Source: Bradyrhizobium sp. CIAT3101
GTDB taxonomy: Bacteria > Pseudomonadota > Alphaproteobacteria > Rhizobiales > Xanthobacteraceae
Length of the DNA stretch: 64,000 bases
Direction of reading: 5' to 3'
Assembly: GCF_029714945.1 (NCBI RefSeq)
Contig: NZ_CP121634.1
Span: 5,539,001 to 5,603,000, forward strand
Below the pieces are notes generated by a model, which saw only the letters and a program-made list of their open reading frames with translations, made no database searches and was not told the origin of the DNA. Every line of letters starts with the position of its first letter. Position 1 is the first letter of the stretch. A program made the position numbers and the translations under genes. Positions 24,545 to 32,674 of this stretch are shown one piece after another.

Positions 24545-25108
24545 CTATTCGTCCTTCAGCGCCGCGATCACCTGCTCGCCCTGTGCCGTCAGGCGATAGC
24601 TCACCAGCGGACGGCTCGATGGCGGCTTGCGGTCGGTCTCGACGATATAGCCGCGCACCATCAGCGCTTCGAAGCTGCCGTAATAACCGTACATGCTGAT
24701 CTGGTTCTGCCTGAGCAGCTTGAACTCGCGCAGCAGGCGGATCTCGTTGCCCGAGAGCAGCGAACGGCGGACGCGCTGCACGAAGCTCGCGCGCTGCTCG
24801 AACCAGGCTTGATCGGGCAGCTCACGCGAAGACGGCACATTGTCGCGATCGAAGTGGTGCACCTCGACATCGGCGCGCACCGCCGGCTGCGACGGCATGC
24901 TGCTGCCGACCGCTTCCCTGGCGTCATCGAGCAACGCGATCGGCCAGCGCCGCTTGTTGTCGACCATGACCGGCGGCGGCACGATATTGTCGCGCACCAG
25001 CTGCTCGAAGCGGCCGGCGGTCACTCCGACATAGGCGGCGGCGCGGCGGCGGTCGACGAGACGGGTGTCACGCCCGTGCTCCAGCTCGCCAGCGATCATC
25101 TCGTTCAC
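24545..25108 (-). CDS. Predicted DNA-binding protein with an excisionase/MerR-like helix-turn-helix
   Basis: This protein of about 187 residues begins with a short DNA-binding segment, RRRAAAYVGVTAGRFEQLV, that looks like the helix-turn-helix of excisionase/MerR-type proteins. VDNKRRWPIALLDDAREAVG follows. The C-terminal part (about 110-187) is a winged-helix-like region ending YRLTAQGEQVIAALKDE. I know no family name. The start is uncertain: GTG 25108 is preferred, with ATG 25099 as alternative; a frame to 25243 lacks conserved character. It is convergent with the racemase-like gene. Confidence 0.6.
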   Translation of the reverse strand: MNEMIAGELEHGRDTRLVDRRRAAAYVGVTAGRFEQLVRDNIVPPPVMVDNKRRWPIALLDDAREAVGSSMPSQPAVRADVEVHHFDRDNVPSSRELPDQAWFEQRASFVQRVRRSLLSGNEIRLLREFKLLRQNQISMYGYYGSFEALMVRGYIVETDRKPPSSRPLVSYRLTAQGEQVIAALKDE

Positions 25109-25259
25109 CCCAAAATCCCCAGCCGCATCGTTGCGGGCGCGTCGCTGCGCGGGCCCGGCAGGCCCGTCAGCACGCGACACTAGGGTGAAACCGGCGCTCT
25201 CAAAAGGCAGAGAATTTCGTACATGTTGCTGCCGTTTCGGCAACAGCTATAGTCTGCCC

Positions 25260-26198
25260 ATGCGCTTTCACTCACCGTCCATCCAGTACTTCCATGCCGT
25301 CCGCCGCACCGGCTCGATCCGCGCCGCGGCACGCCTCCTGAACGTCGCCTCCTCAGCGGTCAGTCGCCAAATTCTCAAGCTTGAACAAGAGGTTGGATCA
25401 CCTTTGTTCGAGCGGAATGCGCGCGGCCTGACCCTGACGACGGTCGGCGAGATGCTCGCGCGCCACGTCATGAACGTGCTTCAGGACCTCGATCGCTTCC
25501 GCTCGGACGTGGCGTCCCTGTCCGGCGCCTGGCACGGCAGCGTCAGCATCGCCTGCATCGAGTCCCTCACCGAGTCGGTACTGCCGGATCTGATCACCTC
25601 GCACCGGACCCGTGCCCGGCGCGTCAGCTTCACCACGGAAGTCATGGGATCGTCCGATGTGCTCGAAGCCCTGCGCCGGGGCGAGGCCGATATCGGCATC
25701 GCCATCGCGCTCAGGCATCCGCCCGACCTGCGGCAGGTCGCGCTGAAGCGGTTTCGCCTCGGCGCGCTCGTTGCGCGCGAGCATCCGCTGGCGCGCCGCA
25801 AGACGGTGACGCTGGAGCAATGCCTCGCCTTCCCCGTCATTCACGCGCTGCCGGAGCTGTCGATCTACCATTTGCTGCAGCCCTTGATCGCGCAGCTCTC
25901 CGAGACGCCGGAGCCGGCGATTCAAGCCAACTCGATCGACCTGATGCGCGAGCTCGCCGCGCGCGGCGTCGGTGTCGCCTTCCAGACCCAGCTCGGCATC
26001 GGCCGGCTGTCGCGCGACGCACAGCTCGTGTTCCTGCCGCTCGACAATGCGGGCAGCCCGGTATGGTCGGATCTCGGCATCTATGTCCGCGCCGAGCGCA
26101 CCCTGCCCGCTTTCACGGAGTCGTTCCTGCAGGAGATCGTCCGCGAACTGGGCGAGCGCGAGCGGCGGGAGAATGCGGCCTATCCGCACATCGCGTGA
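25260..26198 (+). CDS. LysR-family transcriptional regulator
   Basis: This 312-residue regulator has an N-terminal winged helix (about 1-62: QYFHAVRRTGSIRAAARLLNVASSAVSRQI) and a LysR substrate-binding domain over the rest. The ATG at 25260 gives the standard N terminus; a longer upstream frame crosses into the divergent gene. No operon partner is obvious: the next gene is an AraC regulator 138 bases downstream on the same strand, so its target is unclear. Confidence 0.88.
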   Translation: MRFHSPSIQYFHAVRRTGSIRAAARLLNVASSAVSRQILKLEQEVGSPLFERNARGLTLTTVGEMLARHVMNVLQDLDRFRSDVASLSGAWHGSVSIACIESLTESVLPDLITSHRTRARRVSFTTEVMGSSDVLEALRRGEADIGIAIALRHPPDLRQVALKRFRLGALVAREHPLARRKTVTLEQCLAFPVIHALPELSIYHLLQPLIAQLSETPEPAIQANSIDLMRELAARGVGVAFQTQLGIGRLSRDAQLVFLPLDNAGSPVWSDLGIYVRAERTLPAFTESFLQEIVRELGERERRENAAYPHIA

Positions 26199-26336
26199 GC
26201 TGCATGCGTCCCCTGCGATCACGCGCAATAGGAATCGCCGCTGAAATGGCAGTAGTTTCCGGGATATGAACAGCAGTTGGCCGTCTGGTAATTGTTTCGG
26301 TTCCACCCCGACAGCTGTTTCCCCTGGGACATCGAC

Positions 26337-27305
26337 ATGCCGGTCAATCGGCTGAAGCCTTCGCGAGTCCTGAAAATCGAGCGCTTCTCGGATTTCAGCG
26401 AATTTCGCGCCAACGAGGTGCTCGGCCTCGGCACCAGCACGCCGCTTCGGCCGCGCGAGTTCTCGCTGTCGCGCGCGATCCTGCCGCTCCAGAACGGGCT
26501 GTTCGTGCTTCAGCGCGCCTTTGCGCGGCGCTACGAAGCCGAGATCGGGACGGACACCGGCATCGGCCTCGTTGTGCCCCTTTCCTTTCACGCCATCACC
26601 AATGGCGGCGAGGTCGACAGTTCGACCATCGCCGTGATGCGCGGCAAGGCGCCGGTGGAGTCGATGGAGCAGCAACCCAACACCTATGTCATGCTGCGCT
26701 TCAACTCGGACATGCGGCATCGCGGCTGGGCGGATTTCAACACCGGCCTCGCCTATGTCCGCACGCAGGACGATCCGATGGCACGCCTGCGCGCCATTTT
26801 CCTGGAGATGTTCTCGCTGGCTTCGGCATGCGATGCGCCGCGTCAATTCGAGGCGCTCAACCGCCCGATCCAGGAAACGCTGCTCGCGGGCCTCGACGCT
26901 GTCCTGGTGCCGGCCGAGGCGCGCACCGCGCGTCCCGGTTCGTTCGACCGGCACCGCAAGCTGATCGCGCAGCTCGACGAGGTCGTCGAGCTGTCCGGCA
27001 GCAAGCCGCTCTACAGCGACGACCTCGCCACTGCGCTCGGCGTGTCCGCGCGCACGCTCCAGGTCGCGACGCAAGCAGTGCACGGCATCAGCCTGCACCA
27101 CTATCTGCGTCTCAAGCGCCTGTGGGCCGTTCGCATCCAGCTCATGACCGGCGGCGACGGATTGACCGTGAAGGCCGCGGCGCTCGGCAACGGCTTCTGG
27201 CACCTCGGCGACTTCTCGAGGGGCTACAAGCAGGCCTTCGGCGAAGCACCGTCCGAGACGCTGGCGCGCGGACGGCGACCGCTTCATTTTGCCGTCGGCG
27301 CCTGA
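26337..27305 (+). CDS. AraC-family transcriptional regulator
   Basis: This 322-residue protein has an N-terminal ligand-binding-like region (about 1-200) and a C-terminal AraC helix-turn-helix pair (about 225-315) with YSDDLATALGVSARTLQVATQAVHGISLHHYLRLKRL and GFWHLGDFSRGYKQAFGEAPSETL. This layout is like AraC_binding_2-type regulators of catabolic genes. ATG 26337 is the start; an upstream in-frame ATG at 26292 is possible but the extension is not conserved in character. Target unknown. Confidence 0.87.
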   Translation: MPVNRLKPSRVLKIERFSDFSEFRANEVLGLGTSTPLRPREFSLSRAILPLQNGLFVLQRAFARRYEAEIGTDTGIGLVVPLSFHAITNGGEVDSSTIAVMRGKAPVESMEQQPNTYVMLRFNSDMRHRGWADFNTGLAYVRTQDDPMARLRAIFLEMFSLASACDAPRQFEALNRPIQETLLAGLDAVLVPAEARTARPGSFDRHRKLIAQLDEVVELSGSKPLYSDDLATALGVSARTLQVATQAVHGISLHHYLRLKRLWAVRIQLMTGGDGLTVKAAALGNGFWHLGDFSRGYKQAFGEAPSETLARGRRPLHFAVGA

Positions 27306-27325
27306 GCGAGCGGCTCGCGCTCAGG
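27301..27325. terminator. Bidirectional hairpin over two stop codons
   Basis: CCTGAGCG at 27301-27308 pairs with CGCTCAGG at 27318-27325. It spans the AraC stop (27303-27305) and the UPF0114 stop (27321-27323), so it may terminate both convergent transcripts. No strong T run. Confidence 0.55.
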
Positions 27326-27905
27326 CGTGACCGTTCTCCTTGCGATGTCCGTTTTCGCTGAGGCGATCGACCCAGGCGATGCCGATCGCCGAGATGATGA
27401 AGGTCAGGTGGATCAGCACCTGCCACATCACGCCGGTCTCGGTGAAATTGCTGCGCGTGGTGCCGAGATTGCCGGCCTCGATGAAGGTCCTGAGCAGCGA
27501 GATCGAGGAGATGCCGACGATCGCCATCGCGAGCTTGATCTTGAGCACGCTGGCGTTGACATGGCTCAGCCATTCCGGCTCGTCGGGATGGCCGCGCAGG
27601 TTCAGGCGGGAGACGAAGGTCTCGTAGCCGCCGACGATCACCATGACGAGCAGGTTCGAGATCATGACGACGTCGATCAGGCCGAGCACGACCAGCATGA
27701 TCTGCTGCTCGCTGGCGTCGAAGGAGTGTGCGACCAGGTGCCAGAGCTCCTTCAGGAACAGCAGCACGTAAACGGCCTGCGCGACGATGAGGCCGACATA
27801 GAGCGGCAATTGCAGCCAGCGCGAGCCGAAGATCAGCCGCGGAAACAGGCCGATCGGCGGCTGCGGCGCACGCGCGGCCAAAGGTGCTTGGGGTTCAGAC
27901 GACAT
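27321..27905 (-). CDS. UPF0114 family membrane protein (YqhA-like)
   Basis: This 194-residue inner-membrane protein has about four hydrophobic helices. The family hallmarks are LIFGSRWLQLPLYVGLIVAQ, LIDVVMISNLLVMVIVGGYETFVSRL and LKIKLAMAIVGISSISLLRTFI. The function of the family is unknown. It is the last gene of the minus-strand TerB/TerC cluster, 37 bases from the TerC gene. Co-localisation suggests a common role in metal or envelope stress (inference). Confidence 0.88.
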   Translation of the reverse strand: MSSEPQAPLAARAPQPPIGLFPRLIFGSRWLQLPLYVGLIVAQAVYVLLFLKELWHLVAHSFDASEQQIMLVVLGLIDVVMISNLLVMVIVGGYETFVSRLNLRGHPDEPEWLSHVNASVLKIKLAMAIVGISSISLLRTFIEAGNLGTTRSNFTETGVMWQVLIHLTFIISAIGIAWVDRLSENGHRKENGHA

Positions 27906-27942
27906 CGATCACTCCAGGAAAACGTAGGCAGGAAGGCAGGAC

Positions 27943-28581
27943 TTAGAGGCTCGCGATGACGGGCGCGAGCTCGAGCGAGCCGCGATAGATCATCTCGAAG
28001 GCGACGTAGACGATGATGGCCAGGCCGACATAGGCGATCCAGCGCTGCTTCTGGAGCACGCGGCCGAGCAGGTCGGCCGCGACGCCCATCAGCGCGACTG
28101 ACAGGACCAGGCCGAAGACCAGGATGTAAGGGTGCTCGCGCGCCGCACCGGCGACCGCGAGCACGTTGTCGAGCGACATCGAGACGTCGGCGGCGACGAT
28201 CTGCAAGGCAGCCTGCTTGAACGTCTTGCGCGGCGCAGCCGCGCTGGTCGCTCCACCACCATGGCTGAAGGCAAGGTGGTTCGCATGCGCGGCCTGCTCA
28301 CGCAGCTCGCGCCACATCTTCCAGCACACCCACAGCAACAGCACACCGCCGGCGAGCAGCAGGCCGATCACTTGCAGCAACTGGGTTGCGACGCCGGCGA
28401 AGACGATGCGCAAGCCCGTCGCGGCCACGATGCCGACGACGATGGCACGGCGGCGCTGATCGGCCGGGAGGCCTGCAGCGGCGAGACCGATGACGACGGC
28501 ATTGTCGCCGGCGAGCACGAGGTCGATCAGGACGACCTGGAGCAGCGCGGTCAGCGCTTCGGCGGTGATGAATTCAATCAT
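27943..28581 (-). CDS. TerC family membrane protein (YjbE/YkoY type)
   Basis: This 212-residue integral membrane protein has about seven helices and the paired acidic motifs of the family, LIDLVLAGDNAVVIGLAA near the N terminus and VAADVSMSLDNVLAVAGAA in the centre. Members are linked to Mn2+ export or metal loading of exported proteins. A His-rich loop (HANHLAFSHGGG) lies between. It overlaps the upstream 122-residue gene by 4 bases, which indicates translational coupling. I saw no yybP-ykoY riboswitch, which would be upstream of the first gene if present. Confidence 0.9.
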   Translation of the reverse strand: MIEFITAEALTALLQVVLIDLVLAGDNAVVIGLAAAGLPADQRRRAIVVGIVAATGLRIVFAGVATQLLQVIGLLLAGGVLLLWVCWKMWRELREQAAHANHLAFSHGGGATSAAAPRKTFKQAALQIVAADVSMSLDNVLAVAGAAREHPYILVFGLVLSVALMGVAADLLGRVLQKQRWIAYVGLAIIVYVAFEMIYRGSLELAPVIASL

Positions 28582-28946
28582 GACTGATCATTTTTCGAAA
28601 CTGACGGATCCAGCCAGTGCGGTTTGCGGCGCTCGATCCAATCGAAGACCTTTGAGCGGGACGCACGCAGCGCCGGTACGTCCTCGGCGAGCAACGCGAG
28701 GCCGAGCGGCAGCATCCAGATGCCGAGAACCGGCAGGAAGGACAGCACGCCACCGACGACGAGCAGCGCGCCCGAGGGAATCCGGACCCAGCGGCTGGAC
28801 GGTTGCAGGAGATAGTCGACGGTGCCGGCAAGGCGCGGCGGGAGCCGATGAACGAGCGCGTCAAGCCGCGGGTCGCCACCGGCCGGTTGACCGGTGGCAC
28901 CAGCGGACCTCGTCTTTTGCTCGTCCGAAGCCGCGCTCATGCTCAC
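28578..28946 (-). CDS. Small membrane protein between terB and terC-like genes
   Basis: This 122-residue protein has a polar N terminus and one or two close hydrophobic segments (SGALLVVGGVLSFLPVLGIWMLPLGLALLAEDVPALR). It ends in a basic DWIERRKPHWLDP tail. It resembles small PGPGW-like transmembrane proteins often seen beside TerC or TerB, but I cannot name a family. It overlaps both neighbours by 4 bases (ATGA), so the three genes are translationally coupled. Confidence 0.75.
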   Translation of the reverse strand: MSMSAASDEQKTRSAGATGQPAGGDPRLDALVHRLPPRLAGTVDYLLQPSSRWVRIPSGALLVVGGVLSFLPVLGIWMLPLGLALLAEDVPALRASRSKVFDWIERRKPHWLDPSVSKNDQS

Positions 28947-29404
28947 GCCTTCGCGGCGGCGCCGACCGCAGCCGCCCCGACCGGCTTCGCGCGCGGCAGC
29001 ACCAGCGTCAGCAGGCGCAACAGCTTGATCGCCTGCACCTCGTGCGGATGCACGTCTTCGTCCGCGGCCGCGACGCGCTCCGACAGCTCGATGAGATGGG
29101 ACGACAGCGGCAGGTCAGAGACCGGCCGCAGGGTGTCGATCACCACATTGGCGAAATCAGGCTCTTCGAGCCGTTCAGCGAGATCGTCGAATATCGCAAA
29201 CAGGCGCTCCTCGCTGATATGCGGCGCCAATCCGCGTTCCCTGATGAAGCGGATCACCTCGTCGCGCTCGACCGGCGACACGCGCCGGTCGGCCACGGCA
29301 ACCAGTGCGCCGGCGATCACCAGCGCCACCGCAGCCTGCTCGCTAAAGCTGCGCGGCTCGGTGATCTCGAGTTCGATCGGATTGGAATTATTGGCGTCAG
29401 ACAT
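28943..29404 (-). CDS. TerB family protein
   Basis: This 153-residue soluble helical protein has the TerB pattern: EQAAVALVIAGALVAVADRRVSPVERDEVIRFI, then VAAADEDVHPHEVQAIKLLRLL with acidic residues for metal binding. It also lacks a signal peptide, as expected. It is the first gene of the four-gene cluster, so expression of the cluster probably starts upstream of 29404. TerB proteins are linked to tellurite and general membrane-stress systems; the actual stress here is unknown. Confidence 0.83.
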   Translation of the reverse strand: MSDANNSNPIELEITEPRSFSEQAAVALVIAGALVAVADRRVSPVERDEVIRFIRERGLAPHISEERLFAIFDDLAERLEEPDFANVVIDTLRPVSDLPLSSHLIELSERVAAADEDVHPHEVQAIKLLRLLTLVLPRAKPVGAAAVGAAAKA

Positions 29405-29700
29405 CGTCGCTCCTCAATCTTGCGAAATGGCCGCGCGGAGCTACAGATGGGGACGATTGGTCGGAGGGAACGTAAGAAGGCCCGACGATCGGCCGATCCA
29501 TCGCATTCGCGCGGGACAGGTCATCCGACATCGCGAGGTTTTGCTGACATTGTCAGCGTCCTCGCCAGAGGGGCCCGGATTCTTGTTCTCCCCAGACATA
29601 AAGCCGGATGAGCCGGAATCAAGACGAGACGCGTGCGACCAGCCGCCGCATCGGGGTTCCGTGCGTGCCGCCGTTACGCGTGCAGGCGTGAGCGTCGCTC

Positions 29701-30081
29701 CTAACCAACGACCTCCACGAGATGCGCACGCGTCGGTGACGGATCGAACCGGCCCCCGAAATATTGCGTTTCGTGCACCACCAATCCGTCACGGAATTCC
29801 ATGATGCTGACGACGTAGGACGGCACCCCGTCATAGGTCAGGACGAATTCGCTCACCCAGAGATCGCCGCCACCGATGATCCGCCGCACCGTGAAGCGCT
29901 TCTGGTTCGGCTGCACGAAGCGGCTCTGCTGGATGTTCCGTCGGCCGCGGATGCGCTCGCCGGACTGCGGATAGTCGAGCACGGCGTCGTCGCGGTAGAT
30001 GTCATGCTCGGTCTCGAAATCGTTCGCATCCGACGCGTCCCAGTGGCGCTGCAGCGCCGCCAATTTGACCTGGTCATCCAT
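29701..30081 (-). CDS. NTF2-like/SnoaL-like protein
   Basis: This 126-residue protein has the cone-shaped NTF2-like pattern: LAALQRHWDASDANDFETEHDIYRDDAVLDYPQSGERIRGRRNI in the N-terminal half. A beta sheet ends in YVVSIMEFRDGLVVHETQYFGG. Such proteins are isomerases, dehydratases or ligand-binding domains; a conserved Asp pair may be catalytic. ATG 30081 follows GGGAGATCGAG. The 296 bases between its 3' end and the TerB start hold no gene that I can support. Confidence 0.78.
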   Translation of the reverse strand: MDDQVKLAALQRHWDASDANDFETEHDIYRDDAVLDYPQSGERIRGRRNIQQSRFVQPNQKRFTVRRIIGGGDLWVSEFVLTYDGVPSYVVSIMEFRDGLVVHETQYFGGRFDPSPTRAHLVEVVG

Positions 30082-30256
30082 CTCGATCTCCCGCTTTGCG
30101 GTTTCGGCCTTCCCTAGATCGGAACGTGGGCAGCCCGCGGCAAGCCGGCCTCGCAACGTCTAACAACGCCTAACGCGCCAAACAGCCGGCCGGGATGCAG
30201 ATTAGCGTTGTCGCGATCCGGAATCCGCCGGAGCGCGGGTCGCAGGGAGAACAGAC

Positions 30257-32011
30257 ATGGCACGTTTGCTGTCCGTCAATGTCGGCCTGCCGCGCGACAT
30301 CGCCTGGCAAAGCCGGACGGTCCATACCGGCATCTGGAAAGCCCCTGTCGAAGGCCCGCGCAGGGTGCGGCGGCTCAACATCGATGGCGACGGCCAGGGC
30401 GACATTGCGGGTCACGGCGGCGAGCAGCGTGCCGTGTATGTCTATCAGGATGCGTCCTATCGCTACTGGCAGGAGCATCTCGGTCGATCGAACTTCGTTC
30501 CTGGTCAATTCGGCGAGAACTTCACCGTCGAAGGCCTCGCCGACGCAGAGGTCTGCATCGGCGATCGGTACAGGATCGGCTCGGCCGTGTTCGAGGTGAC
30601 GCAGCCGCGCGTCACCTGCTACCGGCTCGGCATTCGCATGGAGGAGCCGGACATGGCCGCGCTGCTGGTCAAGCACGGCCGGCCCGGATTCTATTTTCGT
30701 GTGATCGAGGAAGGTGACGTCGAGGCGGGCGATGAGATTACGCGGGTCGCCAGCGGCCCTGAGAGCATGAGCGTGTTCGAGATCAACACGCTACTCTATT
30801 TGCCCCCTCACCCGCGCGAGCGCCTGGAGCGCGCGCTCAAAATCCCGGCGCTGAGCCGTGGTTGGCGTCGTTCCTTCGCAGCCATGCTCGCGCAGAAGGA
30901 CAATCCGGCGACAGGCAATGCCGGGCTTGGTCCGGCGGCAAGCCCATCTCCCGCCTGGCGCGGCTTCCGACCGTATCGCGTCGCGCGCAAGATCGCCGAA
31001 ACCGACAACGTGACGTCGCTGATCCTCGAACCGGCGGACGGACATCCGGGGGTCGCTGCCCTGCCCGGCCAGTTCGTCATCGTGCGGCTCGGACCTTCCG
31101 CCACGCCTGCGATGACGCGCAGCTATTCGCTGTCGCGCCACGCCGATGCGGCGTCCTATCGTCTGAGCATCAAACGCGAAGCACACGGCATCGCCAGCAC
31201 GTACGTCGCCGACGAGCTCGAACCCGGCGACATCGTTCAGCTCGGTGCGCCGCGCGGCAGCTTCACGCTGCATCAGGGCACGCGGCCAATTGTCCTGCTG
31301 AGCGCCGGCATCGGCGTGACGCCGGTTCTCGCGATGCTCCACGCGCTCGCGGCGGAAGGAACGACACGGGAGGTCTGGTGGCTGCACGGCAGCCGTAACG
31401 GCCGCGAGCATGCCTTCGCCGCCGAGGTGCGCGAACTGCTGGGCAGGCTTCCTCACCATCACAGCCATGTCTGCTACAGCACGCCCGATCCCGGCGATCG
31501 CCCAAAGGTCGATTTCGACAGCACCGGACATCTGGACCAGCAGCTGCTCCAGACCATCAACGTACCCCAGGATGGCGACTTCTATCTCTGCGGACCGGCC
31601 GCGTTCATGAGCGACCTCACGACCGCCCTCCACGCATCGGGCGTGGCACCGGATCGCATCCACACCGAATTATTCGGCGCCAGGCCCTCGTTGACGCCCG
31701 GCATCGCGGCTTCATCGAACAAGTCCGCGCATCTGCCGCCGGGCGTACCGGGCCCCGGACCGATGGTGTCCTTTGCCCGCAGCGGCCTCAATGTCTGCTG
31801 GGGACCATCCTACGCCAGCCTGCTCGAACTGGCTGAAGCCTGCGACGTCCCCGTGCGCTGGTCGTGCCGGAGCGGCGTGTGCCACAACTGCGAAAGTGGG
31901 CTCGTTGCCGGCGACGTCAGCTATCAGCCCGATCCGCTCGACGCACCGGCGGACGGAAATGTCCTGATCTGCTGCGCACGCCCGCAAGGCGACATCGTGA
32001 TCGATCTCTAG
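30257..32011 (+). CDS. Fusion: MOSC domain - ferredoxin reductase - 2Fe-2S ferredoxin
   Basis: This 584-residue protein carries an N-terminal MOSC domain (about 1-200, YiiM-like) with the molybdenum-cofactor cysteine Cys121 in VTQPRVTCYRLGI. A FAD/NAD(P)H-binding reductase follows, with MTRSYSLSRH for flavin contact and VLLSAGIGVTPVLAML for NAD(P). The C-terminal plant-type ferredoxin has CRSGVCHNC and a final CC. The layout suggests a self-sufficient Mo-dependent reductase that draws electrons from NAD(P)H, as proposed for YiiM detoxification of N-hydroxylated compounds. The Mo state is not visible. A redoxin gene follows 16 bases later. Confidence 0.9.
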   Translation: MARLLSVNVGLPRDIAWQSRTVHTGIWKAPVEGPRRVRRLNIDGDGQGDIAGHGGEQRAVYVYQDASYRYWQEHLGRSNFVPGQFGENFTVEGLADAEVCIGDRYRIGSAVFEVTQPRVTCYRLGIRMEEPDMAALLVKHGRPGFYFRVIEEGDVEAGDEITRVASGPESMSVFEINTLLYLPPHPRERLERALKIPALSRGWRRSFAAMLAQKDNPATGNAGLGPAASPSPAWRGFRPYRVARKIAETDNVTSLILEPADGHPGVAALPGQFVIVRLGPSATPAMTRSYSLSRHADAASYRLSIKREAHGIASTYVADELEPGDIVQLGAPRGSFTLHQGTRPIVLLSAGIGVTPVLAMLHALAAEGTTREVWWLHGSRNGREHAFAAEVRELLGRLPHHHSHVCYSTPDPGDRPKVDFDSTGHLDQQLLQTINVPQDGDFYLCGPAAFMSDLTTALHASGVAPDRIHTELFGARPSLTPGIAASSNKSAHLPPGVPGPGPMVSFARSGLNVCWGPSYASLLELAEACDVPVRWSCRSGVCHNCESGLVAGDVSYQPDPLDAPADGNVLICCARPQGDIVIDL

Positions 32012-32027
32012 AACATGGGAGAGTCCT

Positions 32028-32624
32028 ATGCGAACTGACATGGTGCCGGGAGCGACCTTTCCGGATTACGAGCTGAGCGATCACACCGGCAAGCACCGCA
32101 AGCTCTCAGAGCTGCAGGGCATCGATCCGATGATCGTCGTTCTCGGCCGCGGCGGCTTCTGTCCGAAGGACCGCCGCCAGGCCGAAGGGCTGCTGCAACT
32201 TCATCGCGAGATGGAGGTGGGCTATTGCCGGCTGGTGACGATCACCACCGACAACATCACCCAGACCAACGAATATCGCAGCGGCGTCGGCGCGCATTGG
32301 CCGTTCCTCTCGGACTCACGGCGCATCGTTCAGAAGGATCTCGACATCGCCGAATATACCGACCCCGTGCACAATCCGATGATTCCGCATGTCATCGTGC
32401 TGGAGCCCGGCTTGCGCATTCACAAGATCTACAACGGCTACTGGTTCTTCGGGCGCCCGACCGTCGAGGAGCTTCGCGGGGATCTCCGGGCCGTCAGCAA
32501 GATCTGCCGCCCGGATTGGGACATCACGGCGCCCGGCTTCAAGGCGCAATGGGATCAGGGCCGCAAGGAACATTTTTATCCCTACGGCAAAACTTACGCC
32601 GAAACGCTCGGCGAACAGGGCTAG
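32028..32624 (+). CDS. Redoxin/AhpC-TSA-like protein
   Basis: This 198-residue thioredoxin-fold protein begins VPGATFPDYELSDHTGKHRKLSEL. GRGGFCPKDRRQAEGLLQL replaces the usual peroxiredoxin PxxxTxxC: Cys is present but shifted, so peroxidase activity is possible rather than certain. It contains LSDSRRIVQKDLDIAEYTDP and ends with a short tail. It lies 16 bases after the MOSC fusion gene and is probably its operon partner. A long hairpin separates it from the MocR gene. Confidence 0.78.
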   Translation: MRTDMVPGATFPDYELSDHTGKHRKLSELQGIDPMIVVLGRGGFCPKDRRQAEGLLQLHREMEVGYCRLVTITTDNITQTNEYRSGVGAHWPFLSDSRRIVQKDLDIAEYTDPVHNPMIPHVIVLEPGLRIHKIYNGYWFFGRPTVEELRGDLRAVSKICRPDWDITAPGFKAQWDQGRKEHFYPYGKTYAETLGEQG

Positions 32625-32627
32625 AAA

Positions 32628-32674
32628 CACATTCCAAGCTCGCCGGTCCGTAGCAAGTGCCGGCCTGGAATGTG
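32628..32674 (+). repeat. Hairpin overlapping the MocR start codon
   Basis: Outer arms CACATTCCA (32628-32636) and TGGAATGTG (32666-32674) enclose inner arms GCCGG (32642-32646) and CCGGC (32660-32664). The right outer arm contains the ATG at 32670. It could be a terminator for the redoxin operon or a structure that hides the MocR start. Confidence 0.5.

Noticed and set aside
24641..24653. GACGATATAGCCG, resembling half of a ModE-like box
   Set aside because: Only one half-site, inside a coding region, with no partner at the six-base spacing.
25398..27287. Minus-strand open frame of 629 codons
   Set aside because: Shadow of the LysR and AraC genes, with the composition typical of antisense GC-rich DNA.
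28943..29404. Full tellurite-resistance operon
   Set aside because: TerB and TerC homologues are present but terA, terD, terE and terZ are not; TerC here is of the YjbE/YkoY type, so tellurite resistance is not claimed.
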